Positions 54,572 to 64,000 of a stretch of DNA of 64,000 bases are shown here, piece by piece; positions within the stretch are counted from its first letter, which is position 1; each line of letters begins with the position of its first letter. The DNA comes from Peronospora farinosa. Lineage: Eukaryota > Oomycota > Peronosporomycetes > Peronosporales > Peronosporaceae. A program made the position numbers and the translations under genes. Below the pieces are notes generated by a model. That model saw only the letters and a list, made by a program, of their open reading frames with translations. It searched no databases and was not told the DNA's origin. The stretch lies in NCBI GenBank assembly GCA_947646735.1, contig CANTFK010000153.1, positions 1 to 64,000 of the forward strand. Reading direction: 5' to 3'.

Positions 54572-54597
54572 CCTGGTAGCACTTTGTAGTCCTTCCT

Positions 54598-55602
54598 ATG
54601 CCCGAGTTTGGGATGAGCGAATCGTCGTACTTTGACGCTCCAGATTTATTTCTGGAGCACGCGACCTTCCCCCATCTTACTGGTGTTGAGTGGGATGCCC
54701 TTAATCGCCTCGCGGCGATATCGGGAGAGGCATTCGTCGCGTCGTTGATGAGATCAGCGACACCTGACGCGCAACGTCTCATCATACATGAGTTTATGGC
54801 ACGCGAGCTCGCCGAATCCAACCGGCGAGGCTTAACTCCCTCGCGCCCTTCACGTAATGAGGCCGTGAAGATGAAAACCTCCTCCTACTCTGAAGAAGGT
54901 AAGGACCGGTTGTCGCTGAATCGGTGGTTCCGAGAAGTTGATATCGCCATCGCCTCGAGACTTCTTGAGGCTCCCCAGGCGAAGGTCAACTTTCTTCTTT
55001 CCCGCCTCACCGGGAAGTCCAAGGAGTGGGCCCTTGGTAAGCTCGTTGTGGACGAGCACGCATTCCCCACCTTGGATACCATCCAGGACGATCTTCGTCT
55101 TGCTTTCGAGCCACCACAAGAGGAGAAACTGGTGCGATCAAGATTCCTGTCGATGCGATAGGGTAAAATGGCGATGCGCTACTATGTACAGATGGCTAGG
55201 CATCTGGCATCGTTTATTATCATGCATTCTCTGGTCATGTACACGCAGTTAAATGTCTTTGTGGGTGGTATGCGTGAGGGGCAGACCCGCTTATCGCTGG
55301 AGCGCGCCGAGTCTGCCACATTGGAGGAAGCATTTGCCATCGCACTCCGTGAGGACTTTAGGGTCACAAAGGCATATGCCAAACCCTCGGTCGTCAGTTT
55401 TCCCCGGCCTTCTGGTACAGAACCTATGGAGATCGACGTTATTGAGTCGTCGGGTGACCGGCGACGTGTCTTTCATCATAAAGGTGACGCTCGCACCGGG
55501 CGTCAAATGGTTTGCTTTCGTTGTCGCAAGCCAGGACATCGCGCGGCAGAGTGCCGTGCGCCAGCTCCAATATCGGCGCAAGTAGTGGACGCCCATCATT
55601 AG
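54598..55602 (+). pseudogene. gag: gag, family A copy 3
   Basis: It carries the same TAG at codon 188 (55159-55161) and the same TAG after the zinc knuckle (55600-55602) as copy 1, and is nearly identical to copy 1 throughout. Confidence 0.9.
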
Positions 55603-55603
55603 G

Positions 55604-58600
55604 GTGCTGTACCGGCCGCACGTCCAAAAACGGTCGGGACCAGTAGGTGCAAGGCGCCCTACTGGTTGGAACGGAGGTCCGGGTCCTCCGGTGGCAGTCC
55701 AACCTTCCAGTCCTCCTGCGCTACGCGCACGGTTAAATGCCACCACTACGAGTGGTGATTCACGTCTGATTATTGTCAGTTTACATGTCTTCGGTGTTCG
55801 GCAACCTCTGCGAGCACTCCTGGACTCAGGAGCGACGAATAATTTCTTTTGTGAATCTTGTTTATCGATGCTGCCTCCCAGCATTCAGGTCCGTGATGGA
55901 CCTGGCCAAGTCGTCAATTTGGCTGACGGGAAACCACACCGCGTATCGCGGCGCGAAGTATCGTTTCCGTACACGTTTGACGGTTTCACAGTAATGATGA
56001 TTTCTTGGTGATCGCAATGAATTATGCATTCGATTGCATACTGGGCATGCCATGGTTAGTAAGTTATAATACCCAGATAGACTGGTTAGCCAGATGAGTG
56101 AGACGTCGACGCAAGTTCATCGTCAGTGAAGTGTTTACCCATCTCTTGGTATCTCCAAGTGACTGGCCGAACGTCACAGTCGTGGATCGTGATTCCACGA
56201 CGTTGGCGGTGCACAGAGCGAGCGATGGCCCTCTCTGCACTGCTTGTGCTGTTCTTCGAGACACAAGTGACAGTGACTCCTCGCTACAGAGAGAAGAGGA
56301 CGACGAGGACGTCGCGGTCGAACAGGGGTTCCCGCGCGTCATTAATGCGGTTGAACAGGGGTTCCCGCACGTGAATGCAGTGGTTGAACCGCGGCTACCA
56401 TCTGCACCTATTATGGTTGAGCAGGGGCTCCCACAAGGGCATTGTGACGACGAGCAAGAGCTCGCCAGCGAGTGTGACGTGGACGGACAGGAGTCCCCAC
56501 GCGAGAGCATGATGGTCGAACCGGGGTTCCCATCATCACCCACTGTAGTCGAACCGAGGTTCCCACATGGGCATATTGTGGTTGAGCAGGAGCTCCCACA
56601 CGGGTTTACGGCGGCCGAGCAGGAGCTCCCGCATCAAGTGTCGACGGTCGAGTTTGGGCTACTCCCGTCCAGTGTTTCCGGCATCTTGGATGAAGACATC
56701 CAGTGCCTAGAGGGGGGGGGTGATGGTTTATCACCTGACTGTGGTTCGCCAGCTTTGAGTAGTGACTCGAAGCACGATGGGGACAACAGCACCGAGAATT
56801 TAGCGTTGGAACGTGTCCACGCTATCGTGTACGTGGAAGGGAGTCCACAAAGGCGCCAATATATCGAGGTCGAGAGCCCTCCTCGTGATGCGTCTTCCGT
56901 TACAAGTCTTCCAGGGCTTTCCTGGAAGCATTTCCTACGTGACCTTAAGGGAGGCACTGTGGAACAAGTGTGTCTAATCACCAACGAAGTGATTACTGTG
57001 TCGAACGAGGAGCATATGGCGCGTCCTCGAAGCGCTGAGCCAAAGTCAGCGCGTGAAGAAAGGTTTGCGTCACTCTGCGAGAGTCTGGTAACCCCGTCTA
57101 CGACATTGCTCGTGAGTATGCAGACGTGTTCCCGGACAAGATCACGGATGAACTTCCTGCGGACCGTGGTGTTCGGCACGAGATTGATCTCGTGCCAGGG
57201 TCGAAGTATTGTGTGACACAGCAGTAGCAGTTGCCTCGAGATCAAGTCGAAGCTATTGACGCATTCTTCGAAGGCCGCCGCAAAGCGGGTTCATGTGCGT
57301 GAAATTATCTCACCACATTCGAGTCCAACCTTCTGCGTGAAGAAGGCTACGGGAGGCTGGCGGATAGTGCATGCGTTCAATAAGTTGAATGATGCCACTA
57401 TTCCTGCGCAAACGCCTATTCCCAGGAAAGACATGGTGCTGAATTCCATGTCAGGAAGGTTCATCTTCAGTGCCATCGGCTTGACCGATGGCTTATACCA
57501 GATTCTGATGCGGCCAAGTGATATTCCACTCACTGCGATAAGCACCCCGAGTGGCATGTTATGGGAGTGGCTGGTTATGCCACAAGGATTGAAGATGCTC
57601 CGGCCACTTTCAATCGCATGGTGTCTTAAGTGTTAAGACCTCTTCGGAACTTTGCTCCAAGTTATTTTGACGATATCTTCGTCCATAGTCGCGCCGAGGG
57701 CAACCTCAACGATGTCCAAGTTCACCTTCAACACCTGAAGCAAGTGTTTCAAGTTATGCGGGACAACAAGTTGTACGCGAATCTCAAGAAGAGTGTCTTT
57801 TGTGCACCGGAGATTCCGGTGTTAGGTTGCTATGTGAGTAAATCGGGAGTTCGAGCTGATCCAGAGAAGGTGTCGTCCATCTGTTCTTGGCCCACGCCCA
57901 AAAACCCTACGGAGTTGCGCCAGTGGCTCGGCTTGGCTAATTATTTGCACAAGTATACGAAGGATTATGCTGGTTCTATCCAGCCTTTGTCGTCACTCTT
58001 GAACAAGACGCCACGTGGTTGTGGCGTCCCGAGCACCAAGCAGCCTTCGAAGCAGTAAAGAAGAGCCTAGCGTCAGCGCCAGTCCTGGTCCTACCAGACG
58101 ATTCCAAGCCGTTCCACGTAGTTTGCGACGCCAGTGATTTTGCAATCGGTTGTGCCCTCATGCAATTTGATGATGAGGGCCGTGAACGGGTCGTGAGTTA
58201 CCAGTCGCGACAGATGAAGCCAGCTGAGAAGAATTATCCGATTCACAACAAAAAGTTATTAGCGATGCGCTATGCACTCATCAAGTTTCGCGTGCATCTC
58301 CTTGGTGAACGTACGTTTGCTTTGTATACCGATCATGCATCGCTGCGCACAGCGATGAAGAGCCCCCACCTGTCCCAACGGATGGCACGATGGCTCTCAT
58401 TCTTCTCTGAGTATAGCTTTGTCGTACATTACAAGTCACGCAAGACCAACATTCTCTCCGACGCTCTCTCACGACGTCCAAACTACGATTCTCGGACTGC
58501 TCTGAGTCGCCAGGCTACTGATGACGAGGACGATGATGACCGATGTGCAATGTGTGTATCGTTGAACCTAACTCGGGTTACACCCGAGCCGTGTTTATTT

Positions 58601-59560
58601 GATGAGATCGTCGCAGCGTACAAGGGTGACTCAGATTATGCAGACAATATCGAGTATCTGCGTGCTCCCAGCGATGCTGCACTGGGAGCATTATCCCGTA
58701 CCAAGCGCGACCATATTCATCGATACAGTTTAAATGGCGATTTGCTTCTGTATAGCATCGACCAATTCGATGCTCCTCACACGGTGATCGCAACGACATG
58801 GATTTGCGTGCAAGAATCATTCACGAGTATCACGATGCTCCTGCTGGCGGTCATTTAGGCCGCGAAAAGACTTTTGCGGCTGTGTCTCGAGACTTCTTCT
58901 GGCCCCACATGTATAAGTGGGTACGCAACTGGATCCGAACGTGCGAAATATGCCAGCGTGTGAAGCCATCTCCATCGTCGCAGGCTCCCTTGCGATTGTT
59001 GACGATTGCAGCCGAGGCCTGGGATCAGTTTCGATGGACTTCATCTTCGGGCTCGCGCCCGATAGTCAAACTCGAACGGGTATTCCGGCTTTTGTTGACA
59101 GATTCAGCAAGATGACACATCTCGTGCCTGTTCACGCTAAGGTCACCGCGGCAGAGACCGCGGCGCACTTCATCGACGCGGTGTTCCGTCATCATGGCCT
59201 TCCAGAAAACATTGTTTCGGACCGTGACCCGCGATTTACGTCCGCATTTTGGACATCACTTTTCGAGCTCCTCGGGACAAAACTGCTGATGTCGACGGCA
59301 GCCCATCCGGAAACGGATAAGCAGACCGAGCGCGTGAACCGGGTCCTCGAAAGATGTTCTTCGAAGTTATGCTACGTCATTCACATGTCAGAGTGCATTT
59401 TTACCACCCAATGAGCTCATACTTAACAATGCCGTACACGCGTCAATAGGGTTAACGCCATTAATTGTAACTTCGTCTCGTCACTTTCTTGATCTTACTT
59501 TTCTTGCCGTGGGGAGACCTACGACACCTAGTGGCTCCACTATGGGGGGGATAAAGGTGA
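55604..59560 (+). pseudogene. pol: pol (protease to integrase core), family A copy 3
   Basis: It shares with copy 1 the protease frameshift (near 55987), the TAG before RT (57224-57226) and the T insertion after it. Private lesions include a deletion near 57073 (TCATGGGAGGC lost), a longer G run near 56710, a 2-base deletion at about 57594, deletions near 58003 and 58788, and GQTER changed to KQTER in integrase. From about 57430 to 59590 it is more diverged from both other copies, so it looks like a mosaic. Confidence 0.9.
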
Positions 59561-59591
59561 CAAACAAGGATCTAGTGTAGCTCACAATATT

Positions 59592-60878
59592 TTGAGCGCG
59601 AATGCAGTAACCCGATCCAAGGCAAAGACGGCCACTTTGACGCCATCAGACGTGGCGTCCCCATTAGCTCGATGGACTGCGCAGACATTGATTGACCCGT
59701 CTTCGGGTAAGCGTTCACCTACTGCCAACTACGCGCCGATTGAGTCGGCGCGACCAATTGATGACATGGCCGTGTCGGACTTTATACTCCAACGTCAAGC
59801 CATCACCCGGTTTGTACGCGACGCACTACAATCTGCGGTAGACCAACAGAAGGAGAACGCTGACAAACATGGAAGAAAGAACATGAGCAAGTTTGAGAAA
59901 GGTGACCGTGTATTATTATCTACGGAAGTTTTAAGGGATTCTGCGGTCACTAATCTTGGCGCGAGTAAACTCGCGCCACGCTTCATCGGTCCATTCAAGG
60001 TTCTGAAGGCAATTAGCGACGCTTATACACTCGACGTCCCCTCTTCACTGCGACTCCACCCGACATCCTATGTCGGGCGGCTGAAGGAATATCGTCCGGC
60101 TACGCTTCACGGTTTGGCTCCGACGCCGGCTTCAGGGGTTCGTAAGTCGAACGGCCTTCCCGTCGTGCTCGACGCGCCGATGACATGGGGCGGGGTCTCG
60201 ATCCCGTCTGAACCTGACCAAGCATCTGGCGCTCCAGAATCCTTATCCGCTCGAGCAGTTCACGGTTCGACTGCCGGGTCTCACTCGAAGTCTTCTCCGC
60301 CTGGGCAGCACGTTCACTGGCAGCCTCAGCCTCCAGCCGAGCATCGGCAGCTATATTCACGGCCTGATCAACATCGTCCTGAGCAACCAGGACGCCAGCA
60401 CTACCATCGCGAGGGCCCTCCTCCGCTTGTTGATGCGGAGGGACAGGTGCGCTGGATTGTAGACCGCATTGTGGGTCACGAGGACCCTCCACAACCATTA
60501 CTGCAGTCGGCTCATGAGAAGCGTGCGGTTCCATCCGTGCGCAGGTACCGAGTACGTTGGCTTGGATTCCCTCCCGAGCAGGATACATGGGAACCACGTT
60601 CCTCGCTCCTTCGTGACGTTTCAGATGTGGTTCTGTCGTATGAAGCCACGAAGTCGGACTATTCCAAGGCGGGCGAGCACGCGAACGCTCTCGTGACAAA
60701 CGAGAGCGGTAAGGAGATCCACGTCGTCGGGAACGGGAACGATGACGCGAACGAGAACGATGTCGCGAACGAGAACAATGCCGTGAACGAGAACGATGTC
60801 GCGAATGAGAACGACGCCGTGAACGAGAACGTCGCGGTGAATACATATCACGATTGCGAGGCGAGAATCGCGAAGTAG
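59592..60878 (+). CDS. pol: Integrase C-terminus, linker and chromodomain, family A copy 3
   Basis: 428 codons, uninterrupted and almost identical to copy 2 including the TAG that ends it. Small differences include F to S in the stretch after the GPF region. Upstream pol is dead, so this segment is kept by recent shared ancestry or conversion with copy 2, or by constraint from the antisense ORF. Confidence 0.8.
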   Translation: MSANAVTRSKAKTATLTPSDVASPLARWTAQTLIDPSSGKRSPTANYAPIESARPIDDMAVSDFILQRQAITRFVRDALQSAVDQQKENADKHGRKNMSKFEKGDRVLLSTEVLRDSAVTNLGASKLAPRFIGPFKVLKAISDAYTLDVPSSLRLHPTSYVGRLKEYRPATLHGLAPTPASGVRKSNGLPVVLDAPMTWGGVSIPSEPDQASGAPESLSARAVHGSTAGSHSKSSPPGQHVHWQPQPPAEHRQLYSRPDQHRPEQPGRQHYHREGPPPLVDAEGQVRWIVDRIVGHEDPPQPLLQSAHEKRAVPSVRRYRVRWLGFPPEQDTWEPRSSLLRDVSDVVLSYEATKSDYSKAGEHANALVTNESGKEIHVVGNGNDDANENDVANENNAVNENDVANENDAVNENVAVNTYHDCEARIAK

Positions 60879-61581
60879 GACGGACAAGCGAACGTGTCGC
60901 TGCCCTGCGCTGATGATTCCGCGGAGATTGACTCCGCTGTCGCGAGTGGTGCTGCCAGCGAGGCGCACCACGAATAACTGCGCTTCTCCGTTCGCTCAGA
61001 CTTCGCTCATACTTTGCAATCCAACTTCGTTCGCGATCGCTGAGTGGACACTCAGCGATGTGTCGTCGCCATTCGTCACGAGTTGGGCGTGGAGTCGAGT
61101 CACAAGATTGGCATCCTTCATTGACATGGACGAAGCAGAGACGGTCCTCATTCCAAGCTTCCTCACACACTCTTTCGCGTAGCGCGCCGATGGAGTGATC
61201 GGCGCGAAGCTCCTCTCGATTGGCGAGCCATAATTGGAAGCTGCTACCATCCTCGAGCATCCGATTCCAACGTTGGATGAAGGCACACCAAGAACGTTGT
61301 AGAGCTTCATGCTCGATTCCATCAAGACCTTTCCCGCGCAGTTTTCGAAATCGGCGGAAGTAGTCCCGCATCATGTCCAGCGAGTCCGGAGCGTGAGCTC
61401 CGGACAAGTCGTACAGCGACCAAGGTATGAGTTGCCGCGCCATGATGCTGGTTGATGCATTCCCGCTGATGTATCTTGGGCGTTCTGCTGGATTGGGTGT
61501 TGGGTCTCCGGACATTGCTTGTTCGTTTGTGGGCGAAGGGTTTTCGACAGTTGAGCACTCACGGTTGGTGAGTGCTGTCAT
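60100..61581 (-). CDS. Antisense ORF of family A copy 3 (493 aa)
   Basis: Full length and uninterrupted, with the C157/C160/H174/C178 cluster, Arg/Ser repeats at about 249-301 and the coiled coil near the end, although gag and the first parts of pol in this copy are pseudogenes. It differs from copy 2 by a few substitutions (for example a Glu to Lys before RHEGARN and Tyr to Cys in the LGT segment). Confidence 0.62.
   Translation of the reverse strand: MTALTNRECSTVENPSPTNEQAMSGDPTPNPAERPRYISGNASTSIMARQLIPWSLYDLSGAHAPDSLDMMRDYFRRFRKLRGKGLDGIEHEALQRSWCAFIQRWNRMLEDGSSFQLWLANREELRADHSIGALRERVCEEAWNEDRLCFVHVNEGCQSCDSTPRPTRDEWRRHIAECPLSDRERSWIAKYERSLSERRSAVIRGAPRWQHHSRQRSQSPRNHQRRAATRSLVRPTSRFSPRNRDMYSPRRSRSRRRSHSRHRSRSRHCSRSRHRSRSRHRSRSRRRGSPYRSRLSRERSRARPPWNSPTSWLHTTEPHLKRHEGARNVVPMYPAREGIQANVLGTCARMEPHASHEPTAVMVVEGPRDPQCGLQSSAPVPPHQQAEEGPRDGSAGVLVAQDDVDQAVNIAADARLEAEAASERAAQAEKTSSETRQSNRELLERIRILERQMLGQVQTGSRPRPMSSARRARREGRSTYEPLKPASEPNREA
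60738..60827. repeat. 18-bp tandem repeat read by both strands, copy 3
   Basis: Five units, identical in arrangement to copy 2. Confidence 0.88.
61555..61575. repeat. Hairpin upstream of polypurine tract, copy 3
   Basis: GCACTCAC-GGTTG-GTGAGTGC, as in the other copies. Confidence 0.8.
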
Positions 61582-61594
61582 GAGAAGGGGGTGG
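61582..61594 (+). promoter_or_regulatory. Polypurine tract, family A copy 3
   Basis: GAGAAGGGGGTGG directly before LTR 4. Confidence 0.78.
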
Positions 61595-61935
61595 TGTAAT
61601 GGGCTACATTACACATATAGTATTAACACAAATAAACAATTACATATGTAGGCAGGTGCTGGGCCCGAATAGCGGGCACAGCGTGGTAATTTATTATTGG
61701 TTTATTACTGGGCCTAGAGTCCCCAATATGGACCAATGATAAATCAACCTGAAATTTTGTGGTTCCTGAAAGGCGGGAACACTGTCGTATTCATTTGACT
61801 AAAATCTTCGTAATTAGTACGAATTAAAACCAAAATAAAAATCAGAGTTAAATTTACTTAATACCTAATACTTGGGCTTGAGTCTTCCTCAAGCGCACGT
61901 GTAAGCTAGTGACGGTACGTTCTAGCCCCGTTACA
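61595..61935 (+). repeat. Family A LTR 4 (outer right)
   Basis: 341 bp with the GTATTCATTTGAC variant of LTR 1. It is followed by CTTAA and not by the CCTGGTAGCAC primer site, so it is the terminal LTR. Confidence 0.93.
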
Positions 61936-62489
61936 CTTAACAACTTGATTGGTGATGTGAACAAAACTAACACCATGAAGCCTCCGTTCGATACCTGCTT
62001 TGTGTGTCACTATCAGGCTTTCTGCAGCGATCACACGTATCAGTTTTCCCAAGCAAACGTGTATTATTGTGTTATTTCTTTCAGTACTACTTTCGGCAGT
62101 AACACACTCATTCCTACTAAAAGCTAAAGAATCTAGGAGCGTAAACCGTGCAAAGTGTTTTGACCCACAAAGGGTTTCGCTGCACATTTTCACGCCTAAA
62201 AAAGTAGTCATTGACTATGGATGTCCTTAGATAGCTACTGTAGCTACTCATACAGAAAAGCTAAGAAGATTAACGGAGTTTAGCTTGGCAAGACGCTAAC
62301 CAATCAAGTACCCCTCCAAAGACACACATTCCGGATGTGGAGATGGAGTTGGTGGATCGCGTCATAGTCGATCCAGCAACTAGGATCCGTCTGATTAAGG
62401 GCTCGAACACTTAAGATGATAAAAGTGGCAGCTGAAGAGGCTACGCAAATGGTATGTTCTGTACTAAGAAACCCATTACAAAAGCCTTA
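61936..62489. other. Single-copy spacer, no gene seen
   Basis: Only short ORFs in several frames; no similarity to the three element families was noticed. Confidence 0.45.
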
Positions 62490-62723
62490 AAAGATTAATA
62501 CATACTAAGCGTCATATATTATAGGAGGTGCCAGATCCAATAATTTGCATATAAAAAATCGACCTCTATTGGAGTCGTTATCATAACCTAGGGAACAGAT
62601 TTGCACTTACTGCGAGTCAAAACAAAAACAATATTAAAACAGAGTTATATTCACGAGTTAATCGAGAGCGCTTCCTCAACGCCCTTTTAGTGTAAGACGG
62701 TAACGAATCCGTATCTCGTTACA
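62490..62723 (+). repeat. Family B LTR, partial
   Basis: It ends GTATCTCGTTACA and matches the reverse complement of 37755-37990. From 62620 rightward the match is almost exact; to the left it becomes diverged and the TGTAATG start was not found. Confidence 0.78.
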
Positions 62724-62749
62724 CCTAATAGCACTTGGTAGTCCTTCCA

Positions 62750-64000
62750 ATGACCAGATTCGAGATGAACATGGACGAGTCTTCGGTGGCTTCGGCGGTC
62801 TCGCTGGAGCATTCTGACTTCCCTCACCTCACCACGATGGAGTGGCAAACACTACACCGCCGCGAAACGGTGTCTGGTAAATCTATTGTGACGTCGGTGC
62901 TGAGCACAGCGACGCCTGATCAACACCGTGCTGCCGTACAATACTACATGGTGTGCGAGCTCGCCGAAGCAAATTGACGAGTATTGACCTCCTCGCGCAC
63001 TTCGCACCATGAAGCTATCAAGATGGAGACATCTACCTACTCCGGTGACGGCCCGAATCGTCTCCCCCGTACTCGCTGGTTTCGTGAGTTGGATATCGCT
63101 GGTTTCGCGAGGTGGATATTGCGATAGCGTCAAGATTGATTGACGCTCCGACGGCCAAGGTTAATTTCTGCTGTCTCAGCTTGTTGGCAAAGCTAAGCGA
63201 TGAGCTCTTGGGAAGCTCGTCGTAGATGAATCGGCGTTCTCTACGCTGGACGATATCCAGCGTGATTACGATTGGCATTCGAGCCTCCCCAAGATGAGTC
63301 TCGCTTGCGTGCAGACTTCTTCTCTCTCCGACAGGGCAAGCAGTCGATGCGTGATTACGTGCAGAGGATACGGCATCTCGCTTCGTGTAATATCACGCAG
63401 CCAATCGGCATACCTCGGTCCACCGTACGACGCAGCGGATATCATCTGTAACCTGAGCCATTCGATTGGACTCACGTCAGTGTCGTAAACAAGCTCACCA
63501 CGACTAGAAGTCAGCACAGAGAGAGCGATGTCTTTTGTGTTTGATATAGTGTTCAGTCACACTGATGGAGCCAGAAAACGAGGCGGTTGAATAGCGGTTC
63601 CCGCATAGAAATTGGTCAAGCAGGGGTTCCGATTTCTAGCGAGGCGGTCGAGAAGGAATTTTGCGTGCAAGCACATCGGCTGAGCAGAGGGTCCCAATGA
63701 ATTTTGAGGCGGTCGACCAAGGGCTCCCACGTACAAACACATCGGCCGAATAGAGGCCTTAGAGTGTAACTGAGGCGTTCAATAACGAGCTTCCACATAC
63801 AGTCGACGACGAGTCCCGTCTTTACGAGAATGAGCGGACTGTGAATTCGCGTGTGACCGACGTGGTCGCGACCGAGCTCGTCTAGAGGGGAGGACATTAT
63901 ACTCCAGCGATAGCGACGATCCAGTCTCGAGCAGGGGCTCGAGATGCAAGAGAATCGCAAGAAAGGAGCACACCATCACCGAGACGGCGATAATCACGTC
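62750..64000 (+). pseudogene. gag-pol: Family B gag-pol, second copy (runs off the window)
   Basis: ATG at 62750, Gag-like MTRFEMNMDESS and HSDFPHLTTMEWQ, then TGA at 62975-62977. A short duplicated stretch (GATATCGCTGGTTTCG, about 63092-63115) adds a frameshift. Gag ends near 63480 and the broken VEQGFP-like spacer begins near 63590, so the zinc knuckle and protease are missing exactly as in the copy at 35946-37728. It is nearly identical to that copy in inverted orientation and is cut by the window end before RT. Confidence 0.85.

Larger units (their letters stand above)
39479..61935 (+). mobile_element. Family A Ty3/gypsy chromodomain retrotransposon, LTR-sharing tandem array of three
   Basis: Four LTRs (39479, 46847, 54230, 61595) alternate with three internal regions, with repeat distances of 7368, 7383 and 7365 bp. 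The flanks are GTTAA on the left and CTTAA on the right, so there is one pair of outer flanks for the whole block, and no flanking duplication between copies. The order protease, RT, RNase H, integrase places it in Ty3/gypsy, and the C-terminal chromodomain in the chromovirus-like group. Each internal region also carries an antisense ORF at its 3' end. Copy 2 is nearly intact; copies 1 and 3 are pseudogenes. Confidence 0.92.

Overview
The window is eukaryotic, transposon-dominated DNA. It holds no bacterial operons and no recognisable protein-coding host gene; the only confident host gene is one tRNA-Arg. Nearly everything is built from three LTR-retrotransposon families, named here A, B and C. 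The Ty3/gypsy chromodomain elements, their Gag and the short leader resemble elements of oomycetes (Phytophthora / downy mildews). That placement rests on protein-level resemblance alone and is moderately confident.

Layout. 1-2142: decayed 3' end of a family A element with its LTR. 2143-4124: AT-rich sequence with a family B LTR fragment (2592-2870) and a perfect 27-bp hairpin (3878-3939). 4125-4645 and 35946-37754 (minus strand): two halves of one decayed family B element, split inside reverse transcriptase. The split is made by a 31.3-kb insertion at 4646-35941 flanked by the duplication CTCT. That insertion is family C, a non-autonomous LTR element (LTR about 1.22 kb starting TGTGGTG and ending CACCACA, a tRNA-3'-end primer site, a purine-rich tract, no gag-pol). 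It forms a tandem array of eight full LTRs sharing seven internal regions, with four hybrid LTR-head units, 744-bp internal duplications in 1 to 4 copies, and a 20-bp GTCGAC-containing minisatellite. 37755-38073: 5' LTR of the family B element. 38551-38623: tRNA-Arg(UCU). 39479-61935: a tandem array of family A, four LTRs of 341-342 bp sharing three internal regions. 62490-64000: a second family B copy in the opposite orientation, running off the window.

Family A codes for Gag with a zinc knuckle, protease, a repetitive acidic spacer, reverse transcriptase, RNase H, integrase with an intact D,D35E triad in the middle copy, and a chromodomain. The middle copy (47189-54229) is nearly intact; copies 1 and 3 are pseudogenes that share several disabling changes.

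The most notable feature is a 493-codon antisense ORF at the 3' end of family A, intact in copies 2 and 3 and recognisable in copy 1 and in the decayed copy at the window start. Its 5' half occupies about 700 bp where the sense strand has no ORF. Its 3' half lies opposite the integrase-chromodomain linker and the chromodomain. It predicts a C2HC cysteine/histidine cluster, an Arg/Ser-rich region and a coiled coil. Both A and C being amplified as LTR-sharing tandem arrays in one window is the second main observation.
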